A DNA stretch of 64,000 nt, taken from assembly GCA_024138015.1 (NCBI GenBank), contig JAMXBB010000010.1:82216658-82280657 (forward strand). Reading direction: 5' to 3'. Source of the stretch: Lumnitzera littorea (Eukaryota > Streptophyta > Magnoliopsida > Myrtales > Combretaceae). The position numbers and the translations under genes were made by a program. Below are positions 1 through 9,475 of this stretch, piece after piece. Position 1 is the stretch's first letter, and each line of letters starts with the position of its first letter. The notes beneath the pieces are model-generated. The model ran no database searches and was not told where the DNA came from. It saw only the letters and a list, made by a program, of their open reading frames with translations.

Positions 1-1320
1 GATGTAAAAAACCTCAAATACATTATACATCTCTTTAAAAGTTAATTTGTCTCTCTTGAGGGAGAGTATGATTTCTCTTACGTACAAGAAGACCTGTCCA
101 AATATCTAATACAAAACGTTTTGTAGAGTGGATACCAATAAAAAGAACAAAGAAAAATAACAAACACATAATGTAAAACCATTGATACTTCATACTATTA
201 ATAAGATTATATATCGATTATTATGATCTTTATAAATTCTCCAAATCTACAAAAATGGACTTGTGGTGATACATATGTAATGAATAGATCGAGATTGTGC
301 AAATGGTAAAAAATCACTTATCTAAGGATTTTTATTTAATGAATAAGTGGGGGTATCTTTAAGATTCACTAGATCAAATCGTTGTTTTGGTCTAATTTAT
401 TAGAACCATATTCATTGTCACTCAAATCCCTCTATATTGATTGAGCACTCATATGATCCAATTTTAGAATTAGTAGTAACATTTAAGTAATCAAGAATTT
501 GATCATGCAATAAGATTAATGTAAGTTTCTTGAGATCAACATGAGTAACTGACATCTTTCTGGTTGTTTGATGAAACAACCACACATTGCATGTTAATTG
601 TGAATTAAGAAAAACAATGTGCCATTAATTAATTAATTAATTATTATTATTATTATGCGTTGGCTAATTAGGCTTATGTATGTTTGGGGCATATGCATAT
701 ATGTATGTATACATAATGTCGATTGCTTAAATACTTGCTAAGCTTTACATTTCCCCTTGATAAGTCACCATATATGAACCATGAGTTGGCTTAATAGAAC
801 AGTGTAAGTATATTCTTAGACATGGTAAATTTGCATTTCCCTTTGAGGACTTATAGGCTTAATTTCTTAATATTTAAGGCTTGCTAAGGTATGTTTTGGC
901 CTTTAAGGACATAAAGATTGAACTTCAATATGGCTATAACAAACTAAATTACTATCCTATGATTAATGTCTATATATTTGTTGGACGATATCATTGTTGA
1001 GCTTGTGGATTAATCATGCCTATACAGGTGTGCTTTATATAGCCTTATCAGTTGATTAGGTTCATGTGGCAAATTAATACATCAACATAGAATGCTACAT
1101 GACTATAATAATAAGAGAACATTGCAATGATTATATCAAAATGATAATCAGCAAGAAGTTAACTAGAGAAAAAAGCTTACTTAAGAAGTAAAAGATTCAT
1201 TATAGCAAAGCTTGGATTCGAATATAATTTGGTAAAAGTGAATATAGAAGAAGTTAAATGCACTAATGTCTCAAGCTCCAGTGGTTAGCTTATCATACCT
1301 ATACGATCAGCACAATAGGC
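1..1320. other. AT-rich DNA without a recognisable gene
   Basis: No reading frame here resembles a known family. A short ATTA/TTA low-complexity tract lies near 622-655. The 5' part of LINE-A (5' UTR and first ORF) would be expected upstream of 1321, but I could not recognise an ORF1 RNA-binding domain or zinc knuckle, so LINE-A may be 5' truncated or its ORF1 decayed beyond recognition. Confidence 0.5.
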
Positions 1321-1773
1321 ATGTCATTTAAGCATTAGGGTTTTAGACAACCTTCGACGGTAAGAGAGTTTAGAGAGGATCACTTAAACATACATACCTA
1401 AGCCTATTCTCTTAATAGAGGCTAGAATTGAAAAGATTGCAATAAAGAGAATGATAGCAATAATGAATTTTGATGAAGGATTTTATGTTGAACAAAAGGG
1501 ATTGTCAAGTGGTTTGGTGTTAAGGTAGAGGAATATAGTTTAAGTTGAACTGTTAGAATACTTTAATAATTTAAATAATATACGGATCATCTTAGCATGG
1601 GCTGAAAGGGTAAGGATTTCTTAGATACAATAACCTTGATTTCTATCTTAGGCTTAACTTTTAGAAAAAAAAAAAAAAACTCATACAATTATCTATTTTC
1701 ATGGAGGATGCATAGTTGATAATAGCTTATCTTAATGAAGTAGCTAGATAAGAGGGAAGGAAAGGAGGAAGAG
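1321..1773 (+). pseudogene. LINE-A ORF2 endonuclease domain, N-terminal part
   Basis: The frame opens with ATG at 1321 (M-S-F-...), the typical start of plant L1 ORF2, followed by G-F/L-R-Q-P and T-V-R-E-F, matching the RGLG-P-TVREL stretch of the AP-type endonuclease that nicks the target DNA. Further on I read L-L-I-E-A-R-I-E-K-I, then G-L-S-S-G-L-V-L-R-stop-R, corresponding to the GRSGGLALLW block. The stop there is TAG where the family has TGG (Trp). Frameshifts occur near 1350 and 1600, and an A-run at 1663-1678 may be an insertion. The last bases read N-E-V-A-R-...-G-R-K-G-G-R, the FNE---EK-GG-R block. The domain is cut at 1773 by the gypsy element and resumes at 5081. Confidence 0.75.
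1769..1773. repeat. Target-site duplication, left copy (AAGAG)
   Basis: The five bases AAGAG directly precede the first base of the 5' LTR and recur at 5076-5080 just after the 3' LTR. Five-base duplications are normal for Ty3/gypsy integrases. Confidence 0.85.
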
Positions 1774-2564
1774 TGATGTGACCAAGAGGAGTAAACATCA
1801 AGTTGAAGATCATGAACAGGCCCAAAATCATGACAAGTGTTATTTAAGAGCAATGGCTAGGAGAATTAGAGGAATTGAGAGTTATATGCCATCTTACATG
1901 GTCATGTTTACTGTAAGTTTACTAACATGGCCAAACAACACACTTAATGCCTCTTCATGCCATGAGGAACTATAATCCAAAGTTGTGCACTGCTAAAAGA
2001 GGAATCTAATATGCTTGCAAAGAGAAGTCATGCAAGTCAAGAAATGGCATGGCATGAAGGGGGAGAAACATATACATTGTGTACCTTACACGACCTTAAT
2101 TCATAAGTACAAGCTATGTGCAATTACAAGTTCATTTGGTCTTTGTATTTTATTTTATTGTAGTTACAACTTTACCCTTAGTCTAAAATTTCTAATTGGT
2201 TAGTATTTCAGGACTTATTTTTTCCATTGAAATAGCTTAGTCCATATTTTGTCATTGAATAAGATTATTCTCTTCTCTTTGAGAGATATTAGGACATTGC
2301 AAATACTTTAGATGTGTTTTTATTTTATAATTAGATTGTTTCATGAGCATTATTAACCTCTTTAGTTATTGCCTTATTAATTTCTATACTTGTAAGGATA
2401 TTGAAATAGAATTCAATAGTCCAATTCAATTATCTAATAGGTAATTGTCCATATTTACCTTTGTTTTCTCATTGTTTAATATAAGATACTAAAAAGATTC
2501 AAATTTTATATTGTTACACAACATTGATTCGTGCCTAACTTCTTCTTGGGACTAGTACATAACG
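1774..2564 (+). repeat. 5' LTR of the gypsy element (791 bp)
   Basis: It starts TGATGTGACC and ends around CATAACG; the 3' LTR has the matching start TGATGTGATC and ends CTATCA, so the terminal CA has become CG here. It is about 170 bp longer than the 3' LTR because a segment near 2113-2290 has no counterpart there. Small internal reading frames (for example around 1778-1975 and 2015-2203) are LTR sequence, not genes. Confidence 0.88.
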
Positions 2565-2569
2565 TAATT

Positions 2570-2581
2570 TGATATTAGAGC
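2570..2581 (+). other. Primer-binding site (initiator Met tRNA type)
   Basis: TGATATTAGAGC matches the common plant PBS TGGTATCAGAGC at 10 of 12 positions, both differences being transitions. It begins five bases after the 5' LTR, where a minus-strand primer site belongs. Confidence 0.8.
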
Positions 2582-3107
2582 TATGGTTCACATACTTTAA
2601 GGTATGGTATACCATGCTACAATCATTGCGAGTTAAGTTTGAGATATATTTGTTGATTGTGTTATTGATGTTAGACTATGGAGACAGCCAATTATATGTG
2701 AATCATGGCTTGACTAAGCAATTTTGGTGATTTGATGGAAGAAGGGACTAATAAGAGGAGTCCCATAATTACTATCTCAAATCCCTCATTAAAGAATAAC
2801 ATAATCAAGTTGGGTAACCAATGCAAATCTTAATGGAGAGGTAAGACAAAAATTTCCATACTTTTTGGGACTCAAACAATAACTACTATTAGGGATACCA
2901 TACAAGAGGGTGCTAGAGATGCTATTAAAGATCGTCAAGATAATGATAATTTGATAAACTATAAGGATGTTAGTGTGCTAAGCAATAGGAAGAAGTGCAT
3001 GTTGGACATATCAAATAAGGTGTAGGTAGGAGAAGAGTTGTAAGTAGCTCCATGTCTAATGATGAAGATGAGGATATGAATGATTTGTAGATTAAGAGGC
3101 ACAATGA

Positions 3108-3581
3108 AGCAAAGGTTTGAATTCAATAAAGCTGAAGCTAATTGCCCATAATAGGATCGATAATGTGGACAAAAATTCTAAGTGGGAAGATAAAGTAGAG
3201 AAGCTCTTTAACTATTATGATTGCGAGAAAGAGATCAAGGTGAAGCTGATTACAACCGAATTTATAAGTTATGCAGCTATTTGGAGGAATAATGTTATGG
3301 ATAATAGGAGGCATACAAGAAAGAGAGAAGCGATCAATTGGAGAGATGAACTTGCTACAACGATGATTTGTTCCCAAATATTGTCAGCAGGACCTGTTAA
3401 GAGACTAAAGACACTAAGGAAAGGTATTCTTAGTATAAAGGAGTACATACAGGAGTTTAAGATGTTGAATATTTGTTGCAACCTAAATGAACTTACAACA
3501 TGGACAATTATAGGATTGAATCCTAAGATTGCTAATGTCATTAAGCTACAAAGATTTGATACCTTGGAGGAGGTGATGTAG
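3108..3581 (+). pseudogene. Gag-like polyprotein fragment of the gypsy element
   Basis: An open frame of about 157 codons follows an in-frame TGA at 3105-3107; there is no ATG at its beginning, so it is not a natural start. It carries the plant Ty3/gypsy Gag (Retrotrans_gag) pattern: I-K-L-K-L near the start, W-E-D-K-V-E-K-L-F, E-K-E-I-K-V-K-L, E-F-I-S-Y-A-A-I-W (family: EFT-YA--WW), I-N-W-R-D-E-L, S-I-K-E-Y-I-Q-E-F, and G-L-N-P-K-I-A-N-V-I-K-L near the end. Gag would form the cytoplasmic particle. The usual Trp-Trp pair is Trp-Arg, and the frame ends at TAG (3579-3581) where the family continues. Family match is strong; function is lost. Confidence 0.85.
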
Positions 3582-4060
3582 TTAACTATCAAAGTAAAGT
3601 GGTAGAGGCATTGACATCTAGAGAAAATATAGGTAATTCATTGACCTAATCTTGTTGTTAAAGAGATTAAAGAAAAGAGAAAGCTTGAGGATAAGATACT
3701 TGAGAGGTTAGTAGAGATGGGGAAAGCTTAGGTTATATGAGGTCATGTCGAAGGAAGTTCTACTCGCAAGCCTAAATAGATATAATGGTTTAAAAATCAA
3801 AGATGTAGATATACTGTAGCCTAGTGTCCAAACTTTGGAGTTACAATTATTAAGGGTAATAAAGTGGTTTATAAAGACACTGTAGAAGTTATTGAAGATA
3901 CTAAAGAGAGATTGGCATAATATGATGGAGAAAGAAATGGTGTTATGGGCCAAATAGAGAACCTTTAGCTCTAATGTTAACATAACAATTACTAAAGATA
4001 CCTTTGAGCTTGGATGGATCTAATAAAGAGAAAATTTATTTTACACTTAGGGAATTGTGA
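3582..4060 (+). pseudogene. Decayed Gag C-terminus and possible zinc-knuckle region
   Basis: This is where the CCHC knuckle should lie. Around 3775-3840 a frame reads D-I-M-V-stop-K-S-K-M-...-Y-C-S, which could be a decayed C-F-K-C-x-G-x-G-H-x-x-x-x-C knuckle with most cysteines lost. Stops are frequent. The assignment rests mainly on position between Gag and protease. Confidence 0.35.
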
Positions 4061-4067
4061 AGGGCAT

Positions 4068-4350
4068 ATCATGTTCGTTTATAATGGATAGAAGGAGTTG
4101 TACTAACCTAGTATCTACAGCCTCTTCACAAATTAGGCTGAAGGCTGAACAAGGCAATATAATTTACATAGCATGTGATTTGGTACTATAGACATAGTCA
4201 ACATCTTATTTAAGAGACCGTAGTAGCCTAATATGCAGATAAAATTTGATGGATTTTAAAACTCATACAATTTCATCAGAGATGGGAAAGAGATTACATT
4301 ACTGTCCATAAGTCCTATGGAGGTCAAGAAGGCTCAGGTTATCAAGTGAA
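4068..4350 (+). pseudogene. Retropepsin-like protease remnant
   Basis: One frame at about 4068-4150 reads C-S-F-I-M-D-R-R-S-C-T-N-L-V-S, corresponding to the active-site block (I-D-G-G-S-C-T-N) of plant gypsy proteases; the catalytic Asp remains but the two glycines have become arginines. Another frame at about 4200-4345 reads L-F-K-R-P, D-G-F, N-S-Y-N-F-I-R-D-G-K-E-I-T-L and S-P-M-E-V, matching the LLGRPW-to-end-of-protease segment. A frameshift separates them. No reverse transcriptase follows. Confidence 0.65.
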
Positions 4351-4415
4351 GTCTAGGTTTTATTCAAAATAGCTTTTTTGCAAGAAAGAGATTCTATAAG
4401 GTGATAAGAAGCTTT

Positions 4416-4454
4416 ATAGATGCAAGGGCAAATCCTTTTTGCATGGAAGGGGGG
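4416..4454 (+). pseudogene. Polyprotein C-terminal tail ending in the polypurine tract
   Basis: The frame D-A-R-A-N-P-F-C-M-E-G-G-stop resembles the D-S-R-T-N-P-F-x-E-G-G tail that ends the pol polyprotein in this gypsy group. It lies only about 65 bp after the protease remnant, placing the pol deletion between 4350 and 4416. GGAAGGGGGG at 4445-4454 is the polypurine tract that primes plus-strand synthesis and abuts the 3' LTR. Confidence 0.65.
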
Positions 4455-5075
4455 TGATGTGATCATGTAGAGCAAACATCAAGTAAAAAATCACGGATAT
4501 ACCCAAAATCATGGAAAGTGTTGTTTAAGAGCAAAGGATAAGAGAGATAAAGGTATTGAAAGTTATATGTTATCCTACATAACTATATTTATCGTAGGTT
4601 TATTGGCACGACCAAACATCACACTTACACGCTACGCCATGAGAAACTATGATTTAAAGTTTTACATAACCAAAAAAGGAGTCCAATACACTTGTGAAGA
4701 GAAGTCATGCAAGTCAAGAAATAGCATGGCATGGACAAAGAGAAATGTGTACGCTATATACTATACCCTACATGACCTTAATTTATAAGTACAGTCATGA
4801 ACTTAGCTATGCAAATGCTTTGGATGTGCTTTTCTTTTATAATTAGATTGTTTCCTCGGCATTATCAGCCTCTCTAGATAGAGCTTTATTAACTTCTATA
4901 TTTATGAGAATATCGAAATAGGATTCAATAATCCAATTCAATTATCTAATAAATACATGTCCATATCTACTTTATTTTCTTATTATTTTATATAAGAATC
5001 CAAAAAAATTCAAACTTTATATTGTCACAAGACATCGATTTGTGCGTAACTTCTTCTTGGGATTAATACCTATCA
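4455..5075 (+). repeat. 3' LTR of the gypsy element (621 bp)
   Basis: It aligns with 1774-2564 from TGATGTGA to the end, sharing long blocks such as GAGAAGTCATGCAAGTCAAG and TAATTAGATTGTTTC, and lacks about 170 bp present in the 5' LTR. Divergence between the two is visibly high, so the insertion is old. Confidence 0.88.
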
Positions 5076-5080
5076 AAGAG
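5076..5080. repeat. Target-site duplication, right copy (AAGAG)
   Basis: Identical to 1769-1773. Counting only one copy, the LINE-A endonuclease frame runs on from G-G-R before the insertion into A-K-S-T-N-Q after it. Confidence 0.85.
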
Positions 5081-5440
5081 CAAAATCAACCAACCAAATC
5101 CTAACATTTTATAAAATGACGTTTAATTGTAATATGACTTGGGTTTTCAAGGGCCAGCAACACATCTAGCTTAATAGAAGAAGTGATAGAACCCTTGTTA
5201 AAGAGGGACTTAATAAAGGTTTAGTGAACTCAGATTGGATTTAACTTTTTCTAATGTACAAATTGTTTACGTTGTTGTAAATAGAACATCTAACTATTCA
5301 CCTCTTATGTTGGAGCTCTTCAAAAGTGATAAAAGAGGGAAGATATTCTTATGATATGAAGCTAAATGGCAATAAGATGTAAGGTATTAGGAAATTCTTA
5401 AGGTAAGTTTGCAAGGATGTATTGAACACATTAATGTAAA
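5081..5440 (+). pseudogene. LINE-A ORF2 endonuclease domain, C-terminal part
   Basis: In shifting frames the segment reads D-L-G-F-Q-G-P, I-K-E-R-L-N-K-G-L-V-N, S-D-W-I-stop-L-F, V-V-V-N-R-T-S-N-Y-S-P-L-M-L-E-L and Y-E-A-K-W. These match, in order, the DLGF-GP-FTW, RLDR-LVN-DW and SDHSPL blocks and the F-FE--W motif after the endonuclease. The key S-D-H triad is S-N-Y here; both changes are single transitions. The stop after D-W-I is TAA for CAA. The nuclease cannot be active. Confidence 0.8.
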
Positions 5441-6030
5441 TAGTGTCACGGCAAAAATCTAATGCTACCTGTAAACTTCGATTAAATAACTCAAAGTTAC
5501 AAAGAGAAGTGGACCAACAACCGTTAAATACTTTATAAAGAAAATGAGCAACATTGAAAACAATCCAATAAATATAACTTATTTATGAGGATACCAAAAT
5601 CCAAGAAAAAATAAATATTGTCCTATGTCACAAGGAGATATAATGGTATTAACATTCTACGATCAATTAAGAGTCATACAAAGATCTAAGTATGAAATTT
5701 TTCATATACACTCTTTGTAGAAAGAAGGAAATAAAATTTTCAAAACTAAAGATGTTTGAGGTGAGTAGTAATTGGGGAGAGTAGAGATATTAAAGTTTCA
5801 TGTATATCATGAACAACTCTTTAGTTCACAAAAGCAACCACAATAGTTTACAAAACCATTAGTAGTCCTTGATTATATTAATCCCATAATTTTGGATGAA
5901 CATAATGAGAGCTTGTTGTGAGAAGTAACTAATGAGCTGATTAAGATGGTCATCCTTTAACTAAACTCAACAAAAGCTATAGTCTTGATGGCTTTAATGG
6001 TCTTTCCTTCTAAACTCACCAAAAACCTTT
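5441..6030 (+). pseudogene. LINE-A ORF2 linker and entry to reverse transcriptase
   Basis: Near 5660-5745 frames read M-K-F-F-I-Y-T-L and R-R-K-E-I-K, matching the D-x-N-T-K-F-F-H---RRR-N motif between endonuclease and reverse transcriptase. Near 5965-6010 a frame reads K-S-Y-S-L-D-G-F-N-G-L, corresponding to the K-S-P-G-P-D-G-F motif that opens the reverse transcriptase; the P-G-P core is altered. Several stops and at least two frameshifts are present. Confidence 0.7.
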
Positions 6031-6640
6031 ATAAGTAAGGTAATAAAAAATTTCTTTCACTTGAGTAATTTTGCTTCTCATTTTAATGAGTTTGATATCA
6101 TATTATTTCTTAAAATTTAACTTAGGTATTGGTTGCTTCAACTATTCATTCTTCCAAACTTATTGGCACTATAATAGAACTTTCATAATCAAGGTAAAAT
6201 TAGAAAAAAAAAAATTTCTTTCACTAAGGAAAATTCCCTTTCTGTTTCAATGATTGTGCTACTTTATTATTTTCTAAAACTGTTTAACTATAAGTACTTT
6301 CACAATATAGGCTAAATAGTCTCTAAAGTATTTTGTAAAAGATTAGTTCTAAAATTCTAGATATAAGGTTTTGTTGGGAGCTAAAGATAAATTTTGGACT
6401 TTAAGCCTAATAACAACGTAGACTTAACTTATTAGGCTAAGTGAAAAGATTTAAGAAGTCAAGTCCATGATCTTAGGATGACATCAAGAAATTTGGCACG
6501 ATAAACTTAGAGTAATAACCATTGGATCAACCCATTCACTCTTAATCTTTCTCAATGAGGTGCTAGGGACCTTATTGAATTTAGAAAGATTTGTTTAGAA
6601 AATTAGCTTGGACAATCATCAATGGTCTTAAAGATCTTTA
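6031..6640 (+). other. Replacement of the LINE-A reverse transcriptase core by other repeat sequence
   Basis: I find no Y-A-D-D or neighbouring reverse transcriptase blocks. The distance between the S-D-H-S-P-L block (about 5300) and K-Y-F-P-N (about 6660) is some 1.36 kb, roughly 0.5 kb shorter than in complete plant L1 elements. Part of this stretch (about 6380-6560) resembles 15190-15345, so a separate repeat, possibly a solo LTR, may have replaced the reverse transcriptase. Confidence 0.4.
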
Positions 6641-6644
6641 CATT

Positions 6645-7445
6645 AAGGTGCCAAAAAGTAAATATTTTCCTAATATTGACTTTGTATAGGTCAAAGGAAA
6701 GGGTCGATCCTTTTGATACTAGTAAATTCTTCTATAGAGGTTTAATAGAAGAAATGCTTTGATAAGTTAGTAAAGGAGAATAAGTTAATGTATGGGAAGA
6801 TCCTTTAATCCATTCTCTTCATAATTTTTAGTTACAACATGTAGTAAAGAATCAAAATTTAGTACCTTTAAGAACTTATGATATTAGAGACACTATGAGA
6901 TGTGCATCAAAATTTCATACCTTTGAGAGTTTATGATATTAAGGACACTATGTGATATGCATCAAAATTTCAAGTTAGAATTTGAAGAGTATTAGAAATA
7001 TAATAAGGAAAAAGCAAGTAAGGATCTGTGCTAAATATTAGTTCCAAAACCAAAGATGAGAGGTAAAATTGTCTGGTCATTCAATAAAGATGGCAAATAC
7101 TCAACTAAATTAGGATCTCTTCAATTATGTTTGAATAAGCCTAATTAGAGTTTAAAAAAAAAAAAATCCTCTTCTATTTGAGATGATAATAGAATTTGGC
7201 AAATGATTTAGAGTTTAGATGTTATGCTGAAGTTTAAGCACTTTCTATGGAGAATTTATACAATTCAATTGCTTACAATGATAATTTATTCCAAAAAAAT
7301 AAATAAATAAAACCAAACAAGACTTGTTGTACAATTTTTATAATCATCTAGAAGTAATTGAACATAATTTCTTACAATGTCAATAGATTCACTTGGTCTA
7401 AATCAAATTGTTTGGTTATTGTGGAAACTTTTGTACTTTAAGTAG
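6645..7445 (+). pseudogene. LINE-A ORF2 C-terminal region with zinc-binding (zf-RVT) domain
   Basis: The frame reads K-Y-F-P-N-I-D-F (about 6655), then V-S-K-G-E-stop-V-N-V-W-E-D-P-L-I (about 6770-6815), K-I-V-W-S-F-N-K-D-G-K-Y-S-T-K (7065 on), L-K-F-K-H-F-L-W-R (about 7230-7255), and E-V-I-E-H-N-F-L-Q-C-Q (about 7350-7382). These are the consecutive hallmarks of the region after the reverse transcriptase in plant LINEs, ending in the Cys/His zinc-binding domain; the first cysteines have become tyrosine. Stops include TAG for TGG. The fold-back element interrupts it at 7449. Confidence 0.82.
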
Positions 7446-7448
7446 ATT

Positions 7449-8723
7449 GTTAATATCGCATTTAATACCTGAACTTTCCCTAAATGTGCAATTGCTACCT
7501 AAATATTGAAAGGTTATATTTACTATCTAGTTGAAGTTTTAATTGTCATTTATACTACTTGACCTAACTCGTGCAATTTGCTACCTAAACATTGAAAAGT
7601 TCTATTTACTATCTAGTTGAAGTTTTCATTATCATTTATACTACTTAATGTAGGTCCATTAGTGTCTATTTGCTAGCATAGAAGGAATTGATGTGTGGTA
7701 GTAAGTGAACTGACACGTGACACTTTTTTCAATACCTAACCTAATTTGTCCATTAGCTAACGTGTCATGACAAATGGCACCTTAGCTGACGTGACATGAC
7801 ATGTAGCTTAAGTGTCAATTCATGGCATCTTTTTTTACAAAAAAAAAATACTTTTATTGATAACCAACTTATATCTAAGCATAGTTCTAACCATACTCCT
7901 TAGCACCTTTTTACTCATGAGAACTTGGAACAATGTATAAAATATGGAGGGATGCATTCATGTAACATTTCATGTGAGTTAATGTATGAGGGTATGAGGT
8001 TTTCAATTGCAGCTAGCAGTTTTTACAAAAGAACGAGTCGATTTTGACTCATCTTTTTCACTTAATTTAACTTTCATTTTAGAAAAGAATGCTCAATCCT
8101 TAATTTACTTCATAATTAATGTTATATCATATAAAAATTTCTACAAAAGTACTTCTAAAATATGTTAAAAATAATTGTCAAAGTGTTTTTATATAATTTA
8201 AAAGTAGTCATGCAATAGATTAAGAATTGAACATTTTTTTCTAAATTAAAAGTTAAATCAAGTGAAAAAAATTAAGTCAAAATAAACTCATCTTGCAAAA
8301 ACTATAAGTTGCAATGCAAAACCGTATACTCTTATCAATTGTCCCCCGTGGAATACTACATGAAAGGAGCCCTTTATATATTATATATTGTCCCAAGTAC
8401 TCATGAGAAGAAATGTGCTAGAGGGTATAGTGTGAATTATATTTGGATGTAAGTTAGTTATCAATAAAAGTATGTCTTCTCTAAAGGAAAAGGTTCCATA
8501 TGTCAATCACTCTTGTATCAAATACTAAAAAGATGTTACACATCAATTCATGCTACTACTACGTGTCAATTTATGCCATGTCAGTAAATGGACACTAACG
8601 GAGTTAGATCAGATAATATAAATGACAATGAAAATTTTAAATGGCCAATAAATTAAACTTTTCAAAGTTTAAGTAGTAAATTACAATTTAAAAAAAGTTT
8701 AGATATTAAATGTGACATTAATC
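7449..8723. mobile_element. Long-TIR fold-back element (Mutator-like, non-autonomous)
   Basis: The left part (7449 to about 8105) is the reverse complement of the right part (about 8210 to 8723) along almost its whole length, leaving only about 100 bp of centre. Matching pairs include TTAATACCTGAAC with rc TTAATATCTAAAC at the ends, ACTTTTATTGATAAC (about 7850) with rc at about 8460, and TTTTTCACTTAATTTAAC (about 8055) with rc at about 8255. No transposase frame is present. Long inverted repeats starting with G suggest a Mutator-like MITE. The flanks (AAGTAGATT and TGGTAAATT) agree at 6 of 9 bases, compatible with a decayed 9-bp TSD but not proof. It sits inside LINE-A, whose coding motifs resume on the far side. 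Confidence 0.7.
7487..7647. repeat. 84-bp tandem duplication inside the left arm
   Basis: The segment beginning GTGCAATTGCTACCTAAA at 7487 is repeated at 7571 with an 84-bp shift. The right arm has only one counterpart, so the left arm grew after the palindrome formed. Confidence 0.75.
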
Positions 8724-8724
8724 C

Positions 8725-9180
8725 TTTGGTAAATTATAAGATTGGCTCTCTTTAGTTACTAACATCTATCTTACATTAAGCGTAGTTGGTATGTAGTAGC
8801 TCATAACAATTGCTCTTACCTTGTAAAATATATGTAAGAAAAAATGAGGGAGTTATCATTTTAGTAAATCCAAATCCTCCATCAATAATTAATTGAGTTT
8901 GATAGATAACGGCTAAACATGAATCGATTGTTAAACTGCAATAGCATCTGATGCATTAGAAGATAATGACACCTCATAATAGCATATTTAACTAAATGAA
9001 TCAAGATCAATTGTGATGCAATAGCCAATACCAACTCTCAATGTGTAGGCATCGAGAATTTCAAGTTTAGATGTAGATTAAATAAAGCTTTAGAAGATAT
9101 AAAATCTATAAATTATGCTAATAGCTAACAATGGAAGTGGATCATGGTCGAGATTGACTTGTAAGTAGCTTACAATAGTT
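8725..9180 (+). pseudogene. LINE-A ORF2 tail: linker into the RNase H domain
   Basis: At about 8835-8890 a frame reads R-K-N-E-G-V-I-I-L-V-N-P-N-P-P-S-I-I-N, matching the W-K-x-R-N-E---F stretch that links the zinc-binding and RNase H domains of plant LINEs. Further on, possible RNase H traces are too decayed to name. It continues the LINE-A order across the fold-back insertion. Confidence 0.6.
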
Positions 9181-9475
9181 TTTAAAGTCTTATAAGTTGC
9201 TATTGGAAATTTTTTGCTTCTGCTTGTAAATTTTTGCTTTAGTATCATCTTTTAAGTGTTTTTCCTTGTTCTTAATATATGAAGTGAATAAATGTATTAA
9301 TTTGGTTATGTCAAGACAAAAAGGGGATGAGTATATTTTATGAGTTTATAACCTCCATCTCTTTTCTTATCTTTATCATTTGTTAATTCAGAGTATAGGT
9401 CTCTAAATAGATGTTTCTCTTTTTAGTTGCTTCTTAATAACTTGATTTCTCTTTACATTAAAAAAAAAAAAAAAA
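9181..9475 (+). other. LINE-A 3' UTR and poly(A) tail
   Basis: Non-coding DNA ending in 16 A (9460-9475), the normal 3' end of an L1-type insertion. No clear target-site duplication was found because the 5' end of the element is unknown. Confidence 0.6.

Larger units (their letters stand above)
1774..5075 (+). mobile_element. Short Ty3/gypsy retrotransposon lacking most of pol
   Basis: A complete but internally shortened LTR retrotransposon of 3302 bp. It has two LTRs starting TGATGTGA, an initiator-Met-type PBS just inside the 5' LTR, a gag-like frame, a protease remnant, a polypurine tract abutting the 3' LTR, and a perfect 5-bp TSD (AAGAG). The interior (1890 bp) goes from protease remnant to the usual C-terminal tail of the polyprotein within about 60 bp, so reverse transcriptase, RNase H and integrase are absent. 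It therefore resembles a gag-only non-autonomous derivative that would need enzymes from a relative. LTR divergence, frameshifts and stops show it is old. It lies inside the endonuclease of LINE-A. Confidence 0.9.
1321..9475 (+). mobile_element. LINE-A: degenerate L1-type non-LTR retrotransposon
   Basis: Pieces of one L1-like ORF2 occur in the right order on one strand: endonuclease start (1321), endonuclease end (5081-5440), linker before the reverse transcriptase (5441-6030), zinc-binding region (6645-7445), the linker into RNase H (8725 on), then an A16 tail at 9460-9475. L1 elements end in poly(A) after the ORF, so the order and tail agree. Two later insertions split it: a Ty3/gypsy element (1774-5075) and a fold-back element (7449-8723). 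Most of the reverse transcriptase core, including the catalytic Y-A-D-D region, is missing or unrecognisable between 6031 and 6640. Stops and frameshifts are frequent, so it is dead. I see the order and motifs directly; the single-element interpretation is inference. Confidence 0.82.

Noticed and set aside
3138..3592. Two minus-strand frames across the gypsy gag
   Set aside because: Antisense shadows of the Gag frame at 3108-3581.
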